Positions 1 through 9,916 of a stretch of 64,000 nucleotides of DNA are shown here, piece by piece. This DNA is from Flagellimonas taeanensis (GTDB taxonomy: Bacteria > Bacteroidota > Bacteroidia > Flavobacteriales > Flavobacteriaceae). The notes under the pieces were generated by a model. That model was not told where the DNA came from and did no database searches. It saw only the letters and a program-made list of their open reading frames with translations. How positions within the stretch are numbered: position 1 is the stretch's first letter; every line of letters starts with the position of its first letter. The translations under genes were made by a program, and so were the position numbers. Location of the stretch: positions 186,001 through 250,000 of the forward strand of contig NZ_QXFO01000008.1 of the NCBI RefSeq assembly GCF_003584105.1, written 5' to 3'.

Positions 1-680
1 GGGACTGTTCCGTACAGCGTAGGCACCAAAAATTGACCGAGGAGACCCCTTCACCCTTTATGACCGATTCCCTAAGGGAAGAAATGGGAAAAGCAGCAGT
101 AAAGGCCGCGGAATACATCAAATATGAAGGTGCGGGAACCATTGAGTTCTTGGTGGACAAACATCGGAACTTCTACTTTATGGAGATGAACACCCGTATC
201 CAAGTAGAGCACCCGATCACAGAGCAAGTTGTGGACTATGATTTGATCCGGGAGCAGATCTTGGTAGCGGGAGGTGTGCCGATTTCAGGAAAAAATTACT
301 ATCCAAAATTGCATTCCATCGAGTGTAGGATCAATGCGGAGGATCCCTATAACGACTTTAGGCCATCCCCGGGAAAAATCACGACCCTACACACTCCAGG
401 TGGGCATGGGGTACGTTTGGACACCCACGTATATAGCGGTTATATGATTCCGCCCAACTACGATTCCATGATCGCCAAGTTGATTACCACGGCCCAAACT
501 AGGGAAGAGGCCATCAACAAGATGCGCAGGGCCCTGGACGAGTTTGTGATAGAAGGGATAAAGACCACGATTCCGTTCCATCGCCAGTTGATGGACCACC
601 CGGATTATTTGGCGGGTAATTACACCACCAAATTCATGGAAGGGTTCAAGATGGATCCAAAATATCAAGACAATCATTAA
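1..680 (+). CDS. accC: Acetyl-CoA carboxylase biotin carboxylase subunit, 3' part
   Basis: C-terminal half of biotin carboxylase, which carboxylates the biotin of BCCP with ATP and bicarbonate in the first step of fatty acid synthesis. The reading frame is open from base 3 ([14 protein letters not shown] is the conserved family segment), so the gene begins outside the window. Visible landmarks are GTIEFL, then [16 protein letters not shown], which carries the catalytic Glu and Arg of the ATP-grasp fold, and the C-terminal domain with RINAEDP and YDSMIAKLI. The stop is TAA at 678-680, followed at once by a strong terminator, so this is the last gene of its operon (probably accB-accC). An ATG at 60 is internal and not a start. 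Confidence 0.96.
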   Translation, partial: DCSVQRRHQKLTEETPSPFMTDSLREEMGKAAVKAAEYIKYEGAGTIEFLVDKHRNFYFMEMNTRIQVEHPITEQVVDYDLIREQILVAGGVPISGKNYYPKLHSIECRINAEDPYNDFRPSPGKITTLHTPGGHGVRLDTHVYSGYMIPPNYDSMIAKLITTAQTREEAINKMRRALDEFVIEGIKTTIPFHRQLMDHPDYLAGNYTTKFMEGFKMDPKYQDNH

Positions 681-689
681 TAATACAAG

Positions 690-711
690 CCCCGATCTGA
701 TCGGGGTTTTT
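690..711 (+). terminator. Intrinsic terminator after accC
   Basis: CCCCGATC-T-GATCGGGG hairpin (8 bp stem, one-base loop as written) followed by five T. It lies 9 bp after the accC stop and ends only 5 bp before the next start codon at 717. Confidence 0.85.
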
Positions 712-716
712 ACTTT

Positions 717-1835
717 ATGGAACTGAGCTATTGGGAATATAAGACCTGGTTCTCCAATGTGGATTTCACCATCATTGGTAGTGGCATCGTCGGCCTGAGC
801 TGTGCCCTTCAACTCAAGGAAAAATACCCCAAGAGCAAGATTTTGGTGTTGGAAAAGGGCAGTTTGCCCCAAGGGGCAAGTACCAAAAATGCAGGGTTTG
901 CCTGTTTCGGGAGCATTTCCGAAGTATTGTCCGACCTGAGGTCACATTCCAAGGAAGAGGTGGTGAACCTCGTACAGAAACGCTGGGAGGGCATTCATAA
1001 CCTTCGGCAACTTTTGGGAGATAAGACCATCGGTTTCGAGCAAAGGGGAGGGCATGAACTTTTTGCGGAAAACAATCCTGAACTCTACGAAAACTGTTTG
1101 GAACAAATGGAGCATTTGAACCGACTGCTCCAACCCGTTTTTGGGAAAAACCCGTTTGTGGTCACTGGGAATATCTTTGGATTTGGGCATATTCGCGAAA
1201 AATATATCACCCATCAGTTTGAGGGACAATTGGATACGGGCAAGATGATGCATGCACTCATCCAAAAGTGCCTTTCCAAAGGGATTCCCATTTTAAATGG
1301 GATACAAGTGGAGGAGTTGTTGGAACAGGGCAATGGAGCCACTCTTGTAACCCCCGATTTTCAGTTCACGACCAGAAAGGTTTTTGTGGCCACCAATGGT
1401 TTTGCTTCCAAATTGTTGAAGACCGAAACCGTAAGGCCGGCACGTGCCCAAGTTTTGATCACGGAACCGATCAAAGATCTAAAGATCAAGGGTACGTTCC
1501 ATTTTGACGAAGGGTACTACTACTTTAGGAACATTGATGACCGGGTTCTCTTTGGTGGGGGCCGCAACCTCGATTTCAAAACGGAAGAAACCATGGAATT
1601 TGGACAGACCCAGACCATTCAGGCCAAACTGGAGGAACTGCTCCACAACATGATTTTGCCCCATCAGCCGGTAAAAATAGACCGCAGATGGAGCGGCATC
1701 ATGGGAGTTGGGGGCCACAAGACCCCAATAGTCAAGCAAATTTCCAATTCCGTTTTCTGCGGGGTGCGTCTTGGCGGCATGGGAGTGGCCCTGGGTAGCC
1801 TTGTGGGCAAGGAACTGGCTGATTTGGCTCGGTAA
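717..1835 (+). CDS. FAD-dependent oxidoreductase (DAO/glycine oxidase-like)
   Basis: 372-residue DAO-superfamily flavoprotein. The N-terminal Rossmann motif FTIIGSGIVGLSCAL (about residues 18-32) binds FAD, followed by LVLEKG and the GASTKNAGFACFGS segment typical of this family's substrate side. Near the C-terminus, RRWSGIMGVGGHKTPIV and GVRLGGMGVALGS form the second FAD-contacting region. Members oxidise amino acids or amines; the substrate cannot be read here. The ATG at 717 is kept because the MELSYWEY segment before the Rossmann motif looks like a genuine N-terminus. It sits immediately downstream of the accC terminator with almost no leader, which is odd. Its stop codon is built into the next terminator hairpin. 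Confidence 0.85.
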   Translation: MELSYWEYKTWFSNVDFTIIGSGIVGLSCALQLKEKYPKSKILVLEKGSLPQGASTKNAGFACFGSISEVLSDLRSHSKEEVVNLVQKRWEGIHNLRQLLGDKTIGFEQRGGHELFAENNPELYENCLEQMEHLNRLLQPVFGKNPFVVTGNIFGFGHIREKYITHQFEGQLDTGKMMHALIQKCLSKGIPILNGIQVEELLEQGNGATLVTPDFQFTTRKVFVATNGFASKLLKTETVRPARAQVLITEPIKDLKIKGTFHFDEGYYYFRNIDDRVLFGGGRNLDFKTEETMEFGQTQTIQAKLEELLHNMILPHQPVKIDRRWSGIMGVGGHKTPIVKQISNSVFCGVRLGGMGVALGSLVGKELADLAR

Positions 1836-1881
1836 GTTCAAGTCCAAAAATCAATGCCCTTTTTTGAACTTGAACTTTTTT
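1834..1881 (+). terminator. Terminator between convergent genes
   Basis: AAGTTCAAGT (1834-1843) pairs perfectly with ACTTGAACTT (1868-1877), loop 24 bases, followed by T. It overlaps the stop codon of the oxidoreductase and probably also helps end the long transporter transcript arriving on the other strand, although the minus side lacks a clean U-run. Confidence 0.65.
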
Positions 1882-1883
1882 AA

Positions 1884-2546
1884 TCAAATCATCCTTCCAT
1901 CCAAAAGATTGATGACCCTGCTGCCATATTCCGCATTTTTCTCCGAGTGGGTCACTTGGATTATGGTCACCCCGTCATCGTTCAATTGCTTGAAGATGTC
2001 CATGATCTCCTCACCCTGTTTGGAGTTAAGGTTTCCGGTTGGTTCATCGGCTAAAATCAACTTTGGATTGGAAATGAGCGCCCGTGCAATGCCCACCAAT
2101 TGCTGCTGGCCACCGCTCAGTTGGGAGGGGAAAAGGTCTTTTTTGCCCACAATGCTGAAACGGTCCAGCATATCGGCCACCATGGCCTTTCGCTCCGAAC
2201 CCTTGAAATTTTTGTAGATCAAGGGCATTTCTAGGTTTTCCTTTACCGTAAGCTCATCCAACAGATGATAGGACTGGAACACAAAACCAATGTATTCCTT
2301 GTACAGGTTGGCCCTATGCTTTTCCTTCAGCGTGTGGACGGATTCATCCAGAAAGTGGTATTCGCCCTCATCAAAGGCATCCAACATCCCGATGACGTTG
2401 AGCAAAGTGGATTTCCCGGAACCCGAAGGGCCCATGATGGAAATGAACTCTCCTTCCTCCACTTCGAGGTTGATGTCCTTCAATAAAAAAATACGTTGGC
2501 CACCGGAGTTGACCCATTTGAACAAGTTGTTGAGTTGTAAAAGCAT
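1884..2546 (-). CDS. ABC transporter ATP-binding protein B (LolD/MacB-type), atypical signature
   Basis: 220-residue nucleotide-binding domain, cytoplasmic, expected to power FtsX-type permeases. Walker A is GPSGSGKST, the Q-loop is FVFQSYH, Walker B LILADEP with the catalytic Glu, and the H-loop is VTHS. Two positions depart from the usual family sequence: the signature reads LSGGQQQLVGIARA where QQQRV is usual, and the D-loop reads GNLNS instead of GNLDS. It is the last gene of the transporter operon, 12 bp after permease P1. Together with ATPase A it brackets the ten permeases, so it may pair with A, serve only P1 and neighbours, or be decaying. Confidence 0.93.
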   Translation of the reverse strand: MLLQLNNLFKWVNSGGQRIFLLKDINLEVEEGEFISIMGPSGSGKSTLLNVIGMLDAFDEGEYHFLDESVHTLKEKHRANLYKEYIGFVFQSYHLLDELTVKENLEMPLIYKNFKGSERKAMVADMLDRFSIVGKKDLFPSQLSGGQQQLVGIARALISNPKLILADEPTGNLNSKQGEEIMDIFKQLNDDGVTIIQVTHSEKNAEYGSRVINLLDGRMI

Positions 2547-2558
2547 AGTATGTTGTAT

Positions 2559-4985
2559 TTATTCATCTTTTAATGATTCTACCGGATTGGCGATAGCAGC
2601 TTTAAAGCTTTGCCAGCTTACGGTCAGAAAAGTGATCAGAAGCGCAGTCGTTCCCGCTAAGGCGAATATCCACCAACTGAAATTTGTTCTATAGGTAAAT
2701 CCTTCCAACCATTGGTTCATCACATATAATGAGCATGGTATGGCAATAAGGAAGGCCAACCCCAACAATTTCGCAAAATCCTTGTTCAATAAGGTTAGTA
2801 CTTGTGTTATTGTGGCACCATTCACCTTTCTTATGCCTATTTCCTTTTTTCGCAGAACAACGGTATAGGCCGTAAGACCAAAAAGACCCAATGATGCTAT
2901 GAGAATGGAAAGTATGGTGAAAATCTGAAAGGCTTTCCCAAATGCCTTGTCCTGCTCATATTGAGCCTCAAACTTTTCGTCCAAGAAGGTATAGTCGAAT
3001 GTGCTTTGGGGAAAAACTTCATGCCATTTGTTTTCAACTTGGTCCAACGCAGATTCCAGACCGGCAATCGATGTCGCGGACTTATCAAGTTTTATCAATA
3101 GGTTGCTCATGTTGTCCTGATATCTGATGATCATTGGCAATATCGGGCTTTTCAACCCGAAGTGATAATAGTCCTTGATAATCCCCACAACTTTCCATTC
3201 ATTGTTCCCCCAGAACCTGACTGTTTTGTTCAATACTTCCTCTGGGGATGAAATTCCCATGGTTTTTAAAAATGTCTCGTTTACTACAATCTGATTTCCC
3301 TCGAAACTGGAATTCCGGACAAAGGTCCCCCCCGCCAAAAACTCAATGTCCATCAAGTCAAAATAATCCGGTTGGGCATGATAGGTGTAGAAAATATTTG
3401 CTCTGTCATTTTTTCCGTCTGGCAAAAAAACTCCACGGGTCGAGGACAGATTGTCAAAACTGTCCCCAGGATACGTTTCGGAAATGGCCGTCTTCTCAAT
3501 AAAAGGAAAACCCTCCAATTGCTCTTTCAAAACCCTAAAATCATTGTTGACCAAAGAATCCGACTTGGTCGAAACCACTGTGCCGTGCAGGGCTATGACT
3601 TGGCCAACATCGGCACCAATGGGTTGATTGTCCAAAAAATTGATTTGTTTGGTGATAATGAATGTCCCTGTCAACAGGACGATGGTAGCAAAAAACTGTG
3701 TAACGATAAGTCCTTTCCGCAACCCAATGCCCTCTGTCGAAGCCTTCACCTTCCCTTTCAATGCTTTGGCCGGCGAATATCTACTGAGCAAGAAGGCAGG
3801 GTAAAGTCCAGCCAGGATTATGCCGCACAAAATAAAAATAAAATAGGGGGCAAATTTCAGAAGAGCTTCCCAATCAAGGTTGAGCTCATTTCCGGTAATG
3901 CTGTTATATAGGGGCAGTGTACCAAAAACCAATGATAGGGCAATGGTCATGGCAAAAAAGTTGAGGAGTATGGATTCCATTAAAGATTGGACGATGAGCT
4001 GCGACCTTTTTGCACCGGCAACTTTTCTAATGCCCGCTTCCTTTGCCCTTTCCATAGACTTTGTCGTCGAAAGATTGACATAGTTCAACCAAGAAAGGAC
4101 AAGGATTATAAATGCGATGGCCGTTAAGAACTTTATTCTAAGAATGCTACCGTTGACAGCGACTTCATAGGGCTTATCGGAATACAAGTGAATATCTTGG
4201 ATCGGTTCTATATTATGCCTTTCGGTTTCACTTTTTTCAATATCACTGTCAATTATTTTCTGACGTAGCACATCAATATTGGTATTGGGGGCCAACTTCA
4301 GATACGTATAATAGTTGTTCATGTTCCAATTCAGCTCATGGGCTGTTGGTCCAAAATCTGTCAACGTTTTTTCGGTCTCAAAGGAAATGAGGAACGAATT
4401 TCTATAATGCGTGGCCTCGAGAACATCTTCCATGACACCAGTCACCATAAGCTGTGTCTCTTTGCCATCCTCAAAGACAGAAACTGTTCTTCTCAAGGGG
4501 TTTTCATCCCCAAAAAGTTTTTGGGCAAATGGTTTTGAAAGCACAATGGAATTGGGCTCTGCTAAAGCTGTTTTAGTATTTCCCTTTAACAACGGATAAT
4601 TAAATATCTCGAAATAGGAAGGGTCCACCAAAGAGCCCAATGGCTGCTCCAATATTTTTTCCCCTACTTTAAAAGTCAATTTTTCAAAATAGTAAAACCG
4701 TACATAGTTCTCTACTTCAGGAAACATTTCCTTTAAAGCGGGACCGGATGCATTATAAGTTGCTGCATCACCCGGCACATACGTGTTACCTTCAAGGTAA
4801 TCCATATATGTCCTATACACATTTTCAGAACCTTCAAATGTATCATAGCTCTTTTCATAATTCACATAGAGCATTATAAGAACAAATGAAGCTATACCCA
4901 CGGCCAGACCGAAGATGTTGATAATAGAATACAGTTTGTTCTTAAGAAGATACCTTACAGCAATTTTCAGATAGTTCTTAAGCAT
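2559..4985 (-). CDS. FtsX/MacB-type ABC permease P1
   Basis: 808-residue inner-membrane permease made of two FtsX units, each preceded by a periplasmic MacB-PCD-like domain. Residues about 20-43 form TM1, 44-283 the first periplasmic domain, 284-304 TM2, 311-332 a coupling segment (KEAGIRKVAGAK), then two TMs with GLYPAFLLSRYSP, TM5 at about 425-447, a second periplasmic domain to about 685, TM6, a second coupling segment (KEIGIRKVNGAT) and two last TMs. This 8-TM plan holds for all ten paralogues. P1 shares the KVNGAT coupling segment and the LTVSWQS C-terminal motif with P4 only, so these two form a subgroup. Its DNA looks AT-richer than the middle of the array. Substrate unknown. Confidence 0.95.
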   Translation of the reverse strand: MLKNYLKIAVRYLLKNKLYSIINIFGLAVGIASFVLIMLYVNYEKSYDTFEGSENVYRTYMDYLEGNTYVPGDAATYNASGPALKEMFPEVENYVRFYYFEKLTFKVGEKILEQPLGSLVDPSYFEIFNYPLLKGNTKTALAEPNSIVLSKPFAQKLFGDENPLRRTVSVFEDGKETQLMVTGVMEDVLEATHYRNSFLISFETEKTLTDFGPTAHELNWNMNNYYTYLKLAPNTNIDVLRQKIIDSDIEKSETERHNIEPIQDIHLYSDKPYEVAVNGSILRIKFLTAIAFIILVLSWLNYVNLSTTKSMERAKEAGIRKVAGAKRSQLIVQSLMESILLNFFAMTIALSLVFGTLPLYNSITGNELNLDWEALLKFAPYFIFILCGIILAGLYPAFLLSRYSPAKALKGKVKASTEGIGLRKGLIVTQFFATIVLLTGTFIITKQINFLDNQPIGADVGQVIALHGTVVSTKSDSLVNNDFRVLKEQLEGFPFIEKTAISETYPGDSFDNLSSTRGVFLPDGKNDRANIFYTYHAQPDYFDLMDIEFLAGGTFVRNSSFEGNQIVVNETFLKTMGISSPEEVLNKTVRFWGNNEWKVVGIIKDYYHFGLKSPILPMIIRYQDNMSNLLIKLDKSATSIAGLESALDQVENKWHEVFPQSTFDYTFLDEKFEAQYEQDKAFGKAFQIFTILSILIASLGLFGLTAYTVVLRKKEIGIRKVNGATITQVLTLLNKDFAKLLGLAFLIAIPCSLYVMNQWLEGFTYRTNFSWWIFALAGTTALLITFLTVSWQSFKAAIANPVESLKDE

Positions 4986-5033
4986 GGTTTTCTTTTTTTG
5001 ATTTGTTGGTATATCTCTTCAATTCAGTTTGAC

Positions 5034-7451
5034 CTATTCGGTCCGTAAACTTTTTACGGGATTGGCCGACGCGGCCTTTACAGTTCGGGTACCCACAGTG
5101 ATGAATGCAATGAGGGTTGCCAAAAAACCAGCGCCCATAAAGAACAAGGGACTCAATGTAACATGGAAAGCATAGTTCTGTAACCATTCATTCAAAAAGT
5201 ACCAGGCAATGGGGGTGGCGATCACAAAGGCAATGCCCACCAACTTTAAAAAATCTTTGGTGAGCAATAGGGCCACGGAGGAAACACTGGCTCCTACCAC
5301 TTTGCGTACCCCAATTTCCTTGGTACGCTGTGCCACCACCAACATGGAAATGGCAAAGAGGCCGATGCAACTCAATAAAATGCCAAGGACACTTCCACTG
5401 GAGACAATGGTTGCCATGGTTTTTTCACGCCTGAAGGTACGGTCCACGTTCTCATCAAGGAAAGACCCTAGAAATTCGGCCTGGGGTTCAATTTTCCCCC
5501 AAGCGGTTTTTATGGCATCAAAGGATTTGGCCACATTTTTAGGGGCTACTTTCACATAGGCATAGTATAGGTCCCAATCTTTGTTCATGAACAAGGTCAA
5601 GGGTTCTATCTGCTTGCTGATATCTTGAAAATGATAATCCTTGATGACCCCGATCACCGAATAGGTTACCGCACCATCATCCATGGGAATGCGAATGGAA
5701 AGCGGGTCCTCGTCCCCAAGTTGTTTTGCCATGGTTTCGTTGATGACCAAACTGAGGCTGTCCGTGGCAAAATCCCTATCGAACGCACGCCCGGAAACCA
5801 GTTGTAGGTCCAAGGTCTTTGTATAGTCATAGTCCACGGTCAGGGCATTTGTGATCACTCCCCTTCCCTTGTAATCAAAACCCATCATGCTACTGGATTG
5901 GCTCCCGTCACGTCCACGCCCCAAGTTGTTATCGGCGCCGGAAACGCCCAGGATATCTGGATTGCCCTTGAGCTCGTCGCGAAGGAGGTTGACCACACTG
6001 TAACTGTTCTTTTTTCCGTTCAGAGGGATGGAGACCACCTGTTCCTTGTTATAACCCAGATCCTTATTGCGCATGAACTCAATCTGGCTATGTAGCACCA
6101 AGGTCCCACTGATGAGGATGATGGCTATGACAAATTGAAGAACGATCAAACTGTTGCGCAGACGGTTCTTACCCACCTCCAATTTTCCCTTAAGGGCCTT
6201 TAATGTGCCCAATTTGCTCATCAAAAGGGCGGGATACCCTCCTGCAATGAACGTGATGATGAAGAGCGCTAGCATGAAAAGCAGAATCACACTGGGTTGG
6301 GTAACATCTGAAAATGAAGCCTTGGTGTTAAAAAGGGTCTTGAATGGATTCAAGAGCAGATTGCTCGCCACCAATCCCAATACCACGGATACGACAAAGA
6401 CCAAGACACTTTCCATCCAAAACTGGAAGAAGAGTTGTTTTTTTATGGCGCCCAAGGTCTTGCGCATCCCGATTTCCTTCAATCGTTTTTCGCTGAGGGC
6501 AATGCTCATGTTGATGAAATTGGCACTTACAATGAAAATGATCACGAAGGCTATCCCCAAGATCATATAAGGGAAAATGCGGTCCACTTTGGCGACCCCG
6601 GTCATGTACGAGGCAAAATGCCTGTCGGTAATGGGCATCAGATGGAATTGTTTATACCTTCCTTCGGCATCCGGAACGGCACCATCGCGGATTTCACTTT
6701 CTATACTTCCCTTATAGTGAAGGGCCGTGAAGGGAATCGTATTTTTTTCAAATTGCGCCACAGAGACCCCTTTTTCCAGTTGGAGGTATATCGGATGGAA
6801 CTGGGAGTCCCACACGTCTTTGTTGGACAGGTAATCGGGATGGCTCTCGAACGGCACCACAATTTCAAAGTCAACGCTGCTGTTCTTTGGGGTCTCGGCC
6901 AGTATCGAGGCAATGGTAAAGGGCTGTTCGTCCCTTCCCATTTTAAGGGAAATGATCTTGCCGATCACATTGTCGGTGGTTCCAAATATTTTTTGGGCCG
7001 TTTCCTCTGAAATTCCGACAGTGTTCTTTTCCGGCAACGGGTTCTTGGCGTTTCCAAAAAGGGTCGGATAGGTAAAGATCTCAAAGTATGCAGGATCCAC
7101 ATATTCGGCATCCAGGCTCAGTTCCTTGGCATTGTAGGTCACCAGTACATCCTCGCTCACGGCCCGTGCAATATGCTTGATGCCCGATACCTCTTCTAAA
7201 AGGGCCGGGGCCAAGGGAACCGGGTTTGAAACACTGATCTCGGGGCCTCTTGGGGTTTGATTGGAAAGGTATAGCTGATACGCAGAATCCTTGTTTTCGT
7301 GAAATTGATCAAAGGAAAGCTCAAAAAGGGCAGTCATGGTCAAGAGAATGGCCACGGCAAAGGCGCAGCTAAGGCCTAGGATATTGGCGAGGGAAAAGAT
7401 CCTGTTCTTAATGAGGTTTCGCCAAGCAATTTTAAAATAGTTCTTTAACAT
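5034..7451 (-). CDS. FtsX/MacB-type ABC permease P2
   Basis: 805 residues. Starts MLKNYFKIAWRNLIKNR and ends NPVKSLRTE, the N- and C-terminal signatures of the array. Coupling segments are KEIGMRKTLGAIKKQL and KEIGVRKVVGASVSSV. The first periplasmic domain carries the recurrent MacB-PCD elements DPAYFEIFTYPTLFGN and an IGKII segment, but the intervening sequence is not closely like that of its neighbours. The spacer to P1 (48 bp) is the longest inside the permease run. Confidence 0.95.
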   Translation of the reverse strand: MLKNYFKIAWRNLIKNRIFSLANILGLSCAFAVAILLTMTALFELSFDQFHENKDSAYQLYLSNQTPRGPEISVSNPVPLAPALLEEVSGIKHIARAVSEDVLVTYNAKELSLDAEYVDPAYFEIFTYPTLFGNAKNPLPEKNTVGISEETAQKIFGTTDNVIGKIISLKMGRDEQPFTIASILAETPKNSSVDFEIVVPFESHPDYLSNKDVWDSQFHPIYLQLEKGVSVAQFEKNTIPFTALHYKGSIESEIRDGAVPDAEGRYKQFHLMPITDRHFASYMTGVAKVDRIFPYMILGIAFVIIFIVSANFINMSIALSEKRLKEIGMRKTLGAIKKQLFFQFWMESVLVFVVSVVLGLVASNLLLNPFKTLFNTKASFSDVTQPSVILLFMLALFIITFIAGGYPALLMSKLGTLKALKGKLEVGKNRLRNSLIVLQFVIAIILISGTLVLHSQIEFMRNKDLGYNKEQVVSIPLNGKKNSYSVVNLLRDELKGNPDILGVSGADNNLGRGRDGSQSSSMMGFDYKGRGVITNALTVDYDYTKTLDLQLVSGRAFDRDFATDSLSLVINETMAKQLGDEDPLSIRIPMDDGAVTYSVIGVIKDYHFQDISKQIEPLTLFMNKDWDLYYAYVKVAPKNVAKSFDAIKTAWGKIEPQAEFLGSFLDENVDRTFRREKTMATIVSSGSVLGILLSCIGLFAISMLVVAQRTKEIGVRKVVGASVSSVALLLTKDFLKLVGIAFVIATPIAWYFLNEWLQNYAFHVTLSPLFFMGAGFLATLIAFITVGTRTVKAASANPVKSLRTE

Positions 7452-7488
7452 GATTTCCGTTTTTTTACTTTATCTATTTTTGAACAAT

Positions 7489-9885
7489 TTACTGTGTTTT
7501 CAATGAGTCCGATGGATTGGCCACAGCGGCCCTGATGGACTGAAAGCTGATGGTGGACAACGCTATGAGAATGACCAATAGGGAGGCAATGGCGAACACC
7601 TGCCAGCCCAGTTGGATCCGATAAGGGTAGTTTTCCAGCCATTTATTGGCGATGGTCCATGCGACAGGTATGGATATCAAAAGGGCGACCAACACTAATT
7701 TTATAAAATCCTTGGAAAGGATGGCGACCACATTGTTTATGGAAGCACCCAAAACTTTTCGGATCCCGATTTCCCTGGTCCGCTTTTCGGCGGAGAGCAC
7801 AGATAGACCGAACAGGCCAATGCAGGAAATAAAGATGGTGAGAATGGCACTGAACAGCATGATCTGTTTCCATTTCGCTTCGGCCTCATAGCTTTGATAG
7901 TTCTGGTCTTCCAGAAAATGGTAGCTGTACGGATCAAAAGGGAACATGTCCTTGAACACTTTTTCAATGTCCGCTATGGATGATGTGGCACTTCCCGGGG
8001 CAATTTTTATGTACAGCATCCCCAGGTCATAGGATGGTTTCATGGTAAAGAGCTGTGGCCGGATGGTCTGGCCGAGCGACTCGTAATGATAATCCTTTAC
8101 CACACCGATCACGGTATATTTTTCATCATTGTACCAGAAATCCACTGTTTGGCCGATGGGATCGCTCCACCCAGCTTCCTTCACAAAGGCCTCGTTCACC
8201 AAAACGGATTGTGTGGCATCCGAGGGATGGTCCTCGGAAAAGTTCCTGCCTTCCTTTAGTTGTATGCCCAAAGTGGGGATGTAGGACTGGTTTACCGTTT
8301 CATTGGCAAAATCTATCTGTTTGTCCGTTCCCACTTTGGCAACCGTAAACCAATAACCGGCATTTTTACCTGCAACGTCCAATATGTTTCCATGGGAGGC
8401 AAGACGGGCTTTGAAAGTGTCAAATTCATCAGGTGTCAAATTATTTTTTTGCAACAACACCAGATCAGTATCATCATAACCCAGTTCTTGGGTGGTCAAA
8501 AAGTTGAACTGTTCATAAATCACAAAAGTGCATATGATCAACAAAGAGGCCAAGGTAAACTGAAGCACCACCAAGGATTTTTGAAGGTAGTTTTTTCCGG
8601 AGAGGATAAAACGGCTGTACAAGGTATCCACAGGACTATACCTTGAAAGGACAAGGGCAGGGTAGAACCCGGCCAATACGCCTGTAATCACAAACAGTGC
8701 TACATATCCCAGTACCAATTTGACATCGAACAAAAAGGAGAGCGATAATTGTTTGTTGGCCAAACCATTAAAAATGGGCAAGGCCAGTTGCACCAAAAGA
8801 ATGGCCATTGTAAAAGCAAAAAAGCACAGCAAGAAGGATTCTCCCAAGAACTGGAACACGAGTTGTTTTCTTTTCCCTCCAACCACTTTTCGGATACCGA
8901 TTTCTTGTGACCGTCTTACGGAACGGGCCACGGTCAGGTTCACAAAATTGATGCAGGCAATCAACAGAATGAACAGTGCAATGCCCGATAAAATATAGGA
9001 AAAAGTGGGATTGCTGGCATCCGTCAACCCATTTTGGGCAGGGAGCTCCTTGTTGAGGTGCATGTCCGTAAAAGGCTGTAGGAAGTGTTTCGGGGGCAAT
9101 CTGTTGTTCCCATATTGCTCTTTGATGATTTTTGCCGATTTGGCAGAGTGCGCCAAATATAAGTCCTGCATTTTGTCATTGACCAAGCTCACATTGGCCC
9201 CGGGCCTCAAGGAAACAAAGGTGTTCAAGAAAGAATTGAACCAATTGAAATTGTTGGCAAGGTCCTTTTCGCTAACCTGCAATGGCAGGAGCATGTCAAA
9301 TTTTATGGAGGAGTTTTGTGGACTTTTTTGGGATACGGCCGTCACGGTATAGGGAACAAAATCCTCATTGTCGCGGAACATCATGGTCTTGCCCACCACA
9401 TTGGTAGTGCCGAATTGGGTAAGGGCAAGCTCTTCCGAAATGACCACGGAAAAGGGCTCGGCCAAGCAGGTCTTGGGATTTCCTGAGATTACCGGGAAAG
9501 TGAACATGGAAAAGAAATTGGGATCAACATAATGCAGATCTCGGGAAACGACCTCCGCCCCAATCTTTACATCCCTTCTGGCACTTTGTATCCTCACATA
9601 TTCCTTGATGTCCGGAATGTCCTCTGCAAACCTTGGCCCTTGTAGAAAGCCGGTACTGGAGTTCATACCATCCGGGACACCACTTTCATTAAAGTTTTGG
9701 CTTACAATCCGATAAATATGTTCTCCATCCTTATGGAACCTGTCATAACTCACCTCATCTTTGACATAGAGAATGATCAACATCGCACAGGCCAGGCCCA
9801 AACTCAGCCCCGAAATATTGATGAAGGAATACACCTTGTTCTTCACAAGGTTTCGCCAAGCGATCTTAAAATAGTTCTTCAACAT
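7489..9885 (-). CDS. FtsX/MacB-type ABC permease P3
   Basis: 798 residues. Coupling segments are QEIGIRKVVGGKRKQL and REIGIRKVLGASINNV. The C-terminus reads NPSDSLKTQ, the most divergent version of the otherwise steady NPVxSLxxE ending. The first periplasmic domain contains DPNFFSMFTFPVISGN and VISEELALTQFG, the second VNEAFVKEAGWSDPIG and VIGVVKDYHYESL, both recognisable MacB-PCD landmarks. The A-rich leader before the ATG has no Shine-Dalgarno sequence. Confidence 0.95.
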   Translation of the reverse strand: MLKNYFKIAWRNLVKNKVYSFINISGLSLGLACAMLIILYVKDEVSYDRFHKDGEHIYRIVSQNFNESGVPDGMNSSTGFLQGPRFAEDIPDIKEYVRIQSARRDVKIGAEVVSRDLHYVDPNFFSMFTFPVISGNPKTCLAEPFSVVISEELALTQFGTTNVVGKTMMFRDNEDFVPYTVTAVSQKSPQNSSIKFDMLLPLQVSEKDLANNFNWFNSFLNTFVSLRPGANVSLVNDKMQDLYLAHSAKSAKIIKEQYGNNRLPPKHFLQPFTDMHLNKELPAQNGLTDASNPTFSYILSGIALFILLIACINFVNLTVARSVRRSQEIGIRKVVGGKRKQLVFQFLGESFLLCFFAFTMAILLVQLALPIFNGLANKQLSLSFLFDVKLVLGYVALFVITGVLAGFYPALVLSRYSPVDTLYSRFILSGKNYLQKSLVVLQFTLASLLIICTFVIYEQFNFLTTQELGYDDTDLVLLQKNNLTPDEFDTFKARLASHGNILDVAGKNAGYWFTVAKVGTDKQIDFANETVNQSYIPTLGIQLKEGRNFSEDHPSDATQSVLVNEAFVKEAGWSDPIGQTVDFWYNDEKYTVIGVVKDYHYESLGQTIRPQLFTMKPSYDLGMLYIKIAPGSATSSIADIEKVFKDMFPFDPYSYHFLEDQNYQSYEAEAKWKQIMLFSAILTIFISCIGLFGLSVLSAEKRTREIGIRKVLGASINNVVAILSKDFIKLVLVALLISIPVAWTIANKWLENYPYRIQLGWQVFAIASLLVILIALSTISFQSIRAAVANPSDSLKTQ

Positions 9886-9916
9886 GATTTTTCCATTTTT
9901 TAGATTGATGTTTTCT

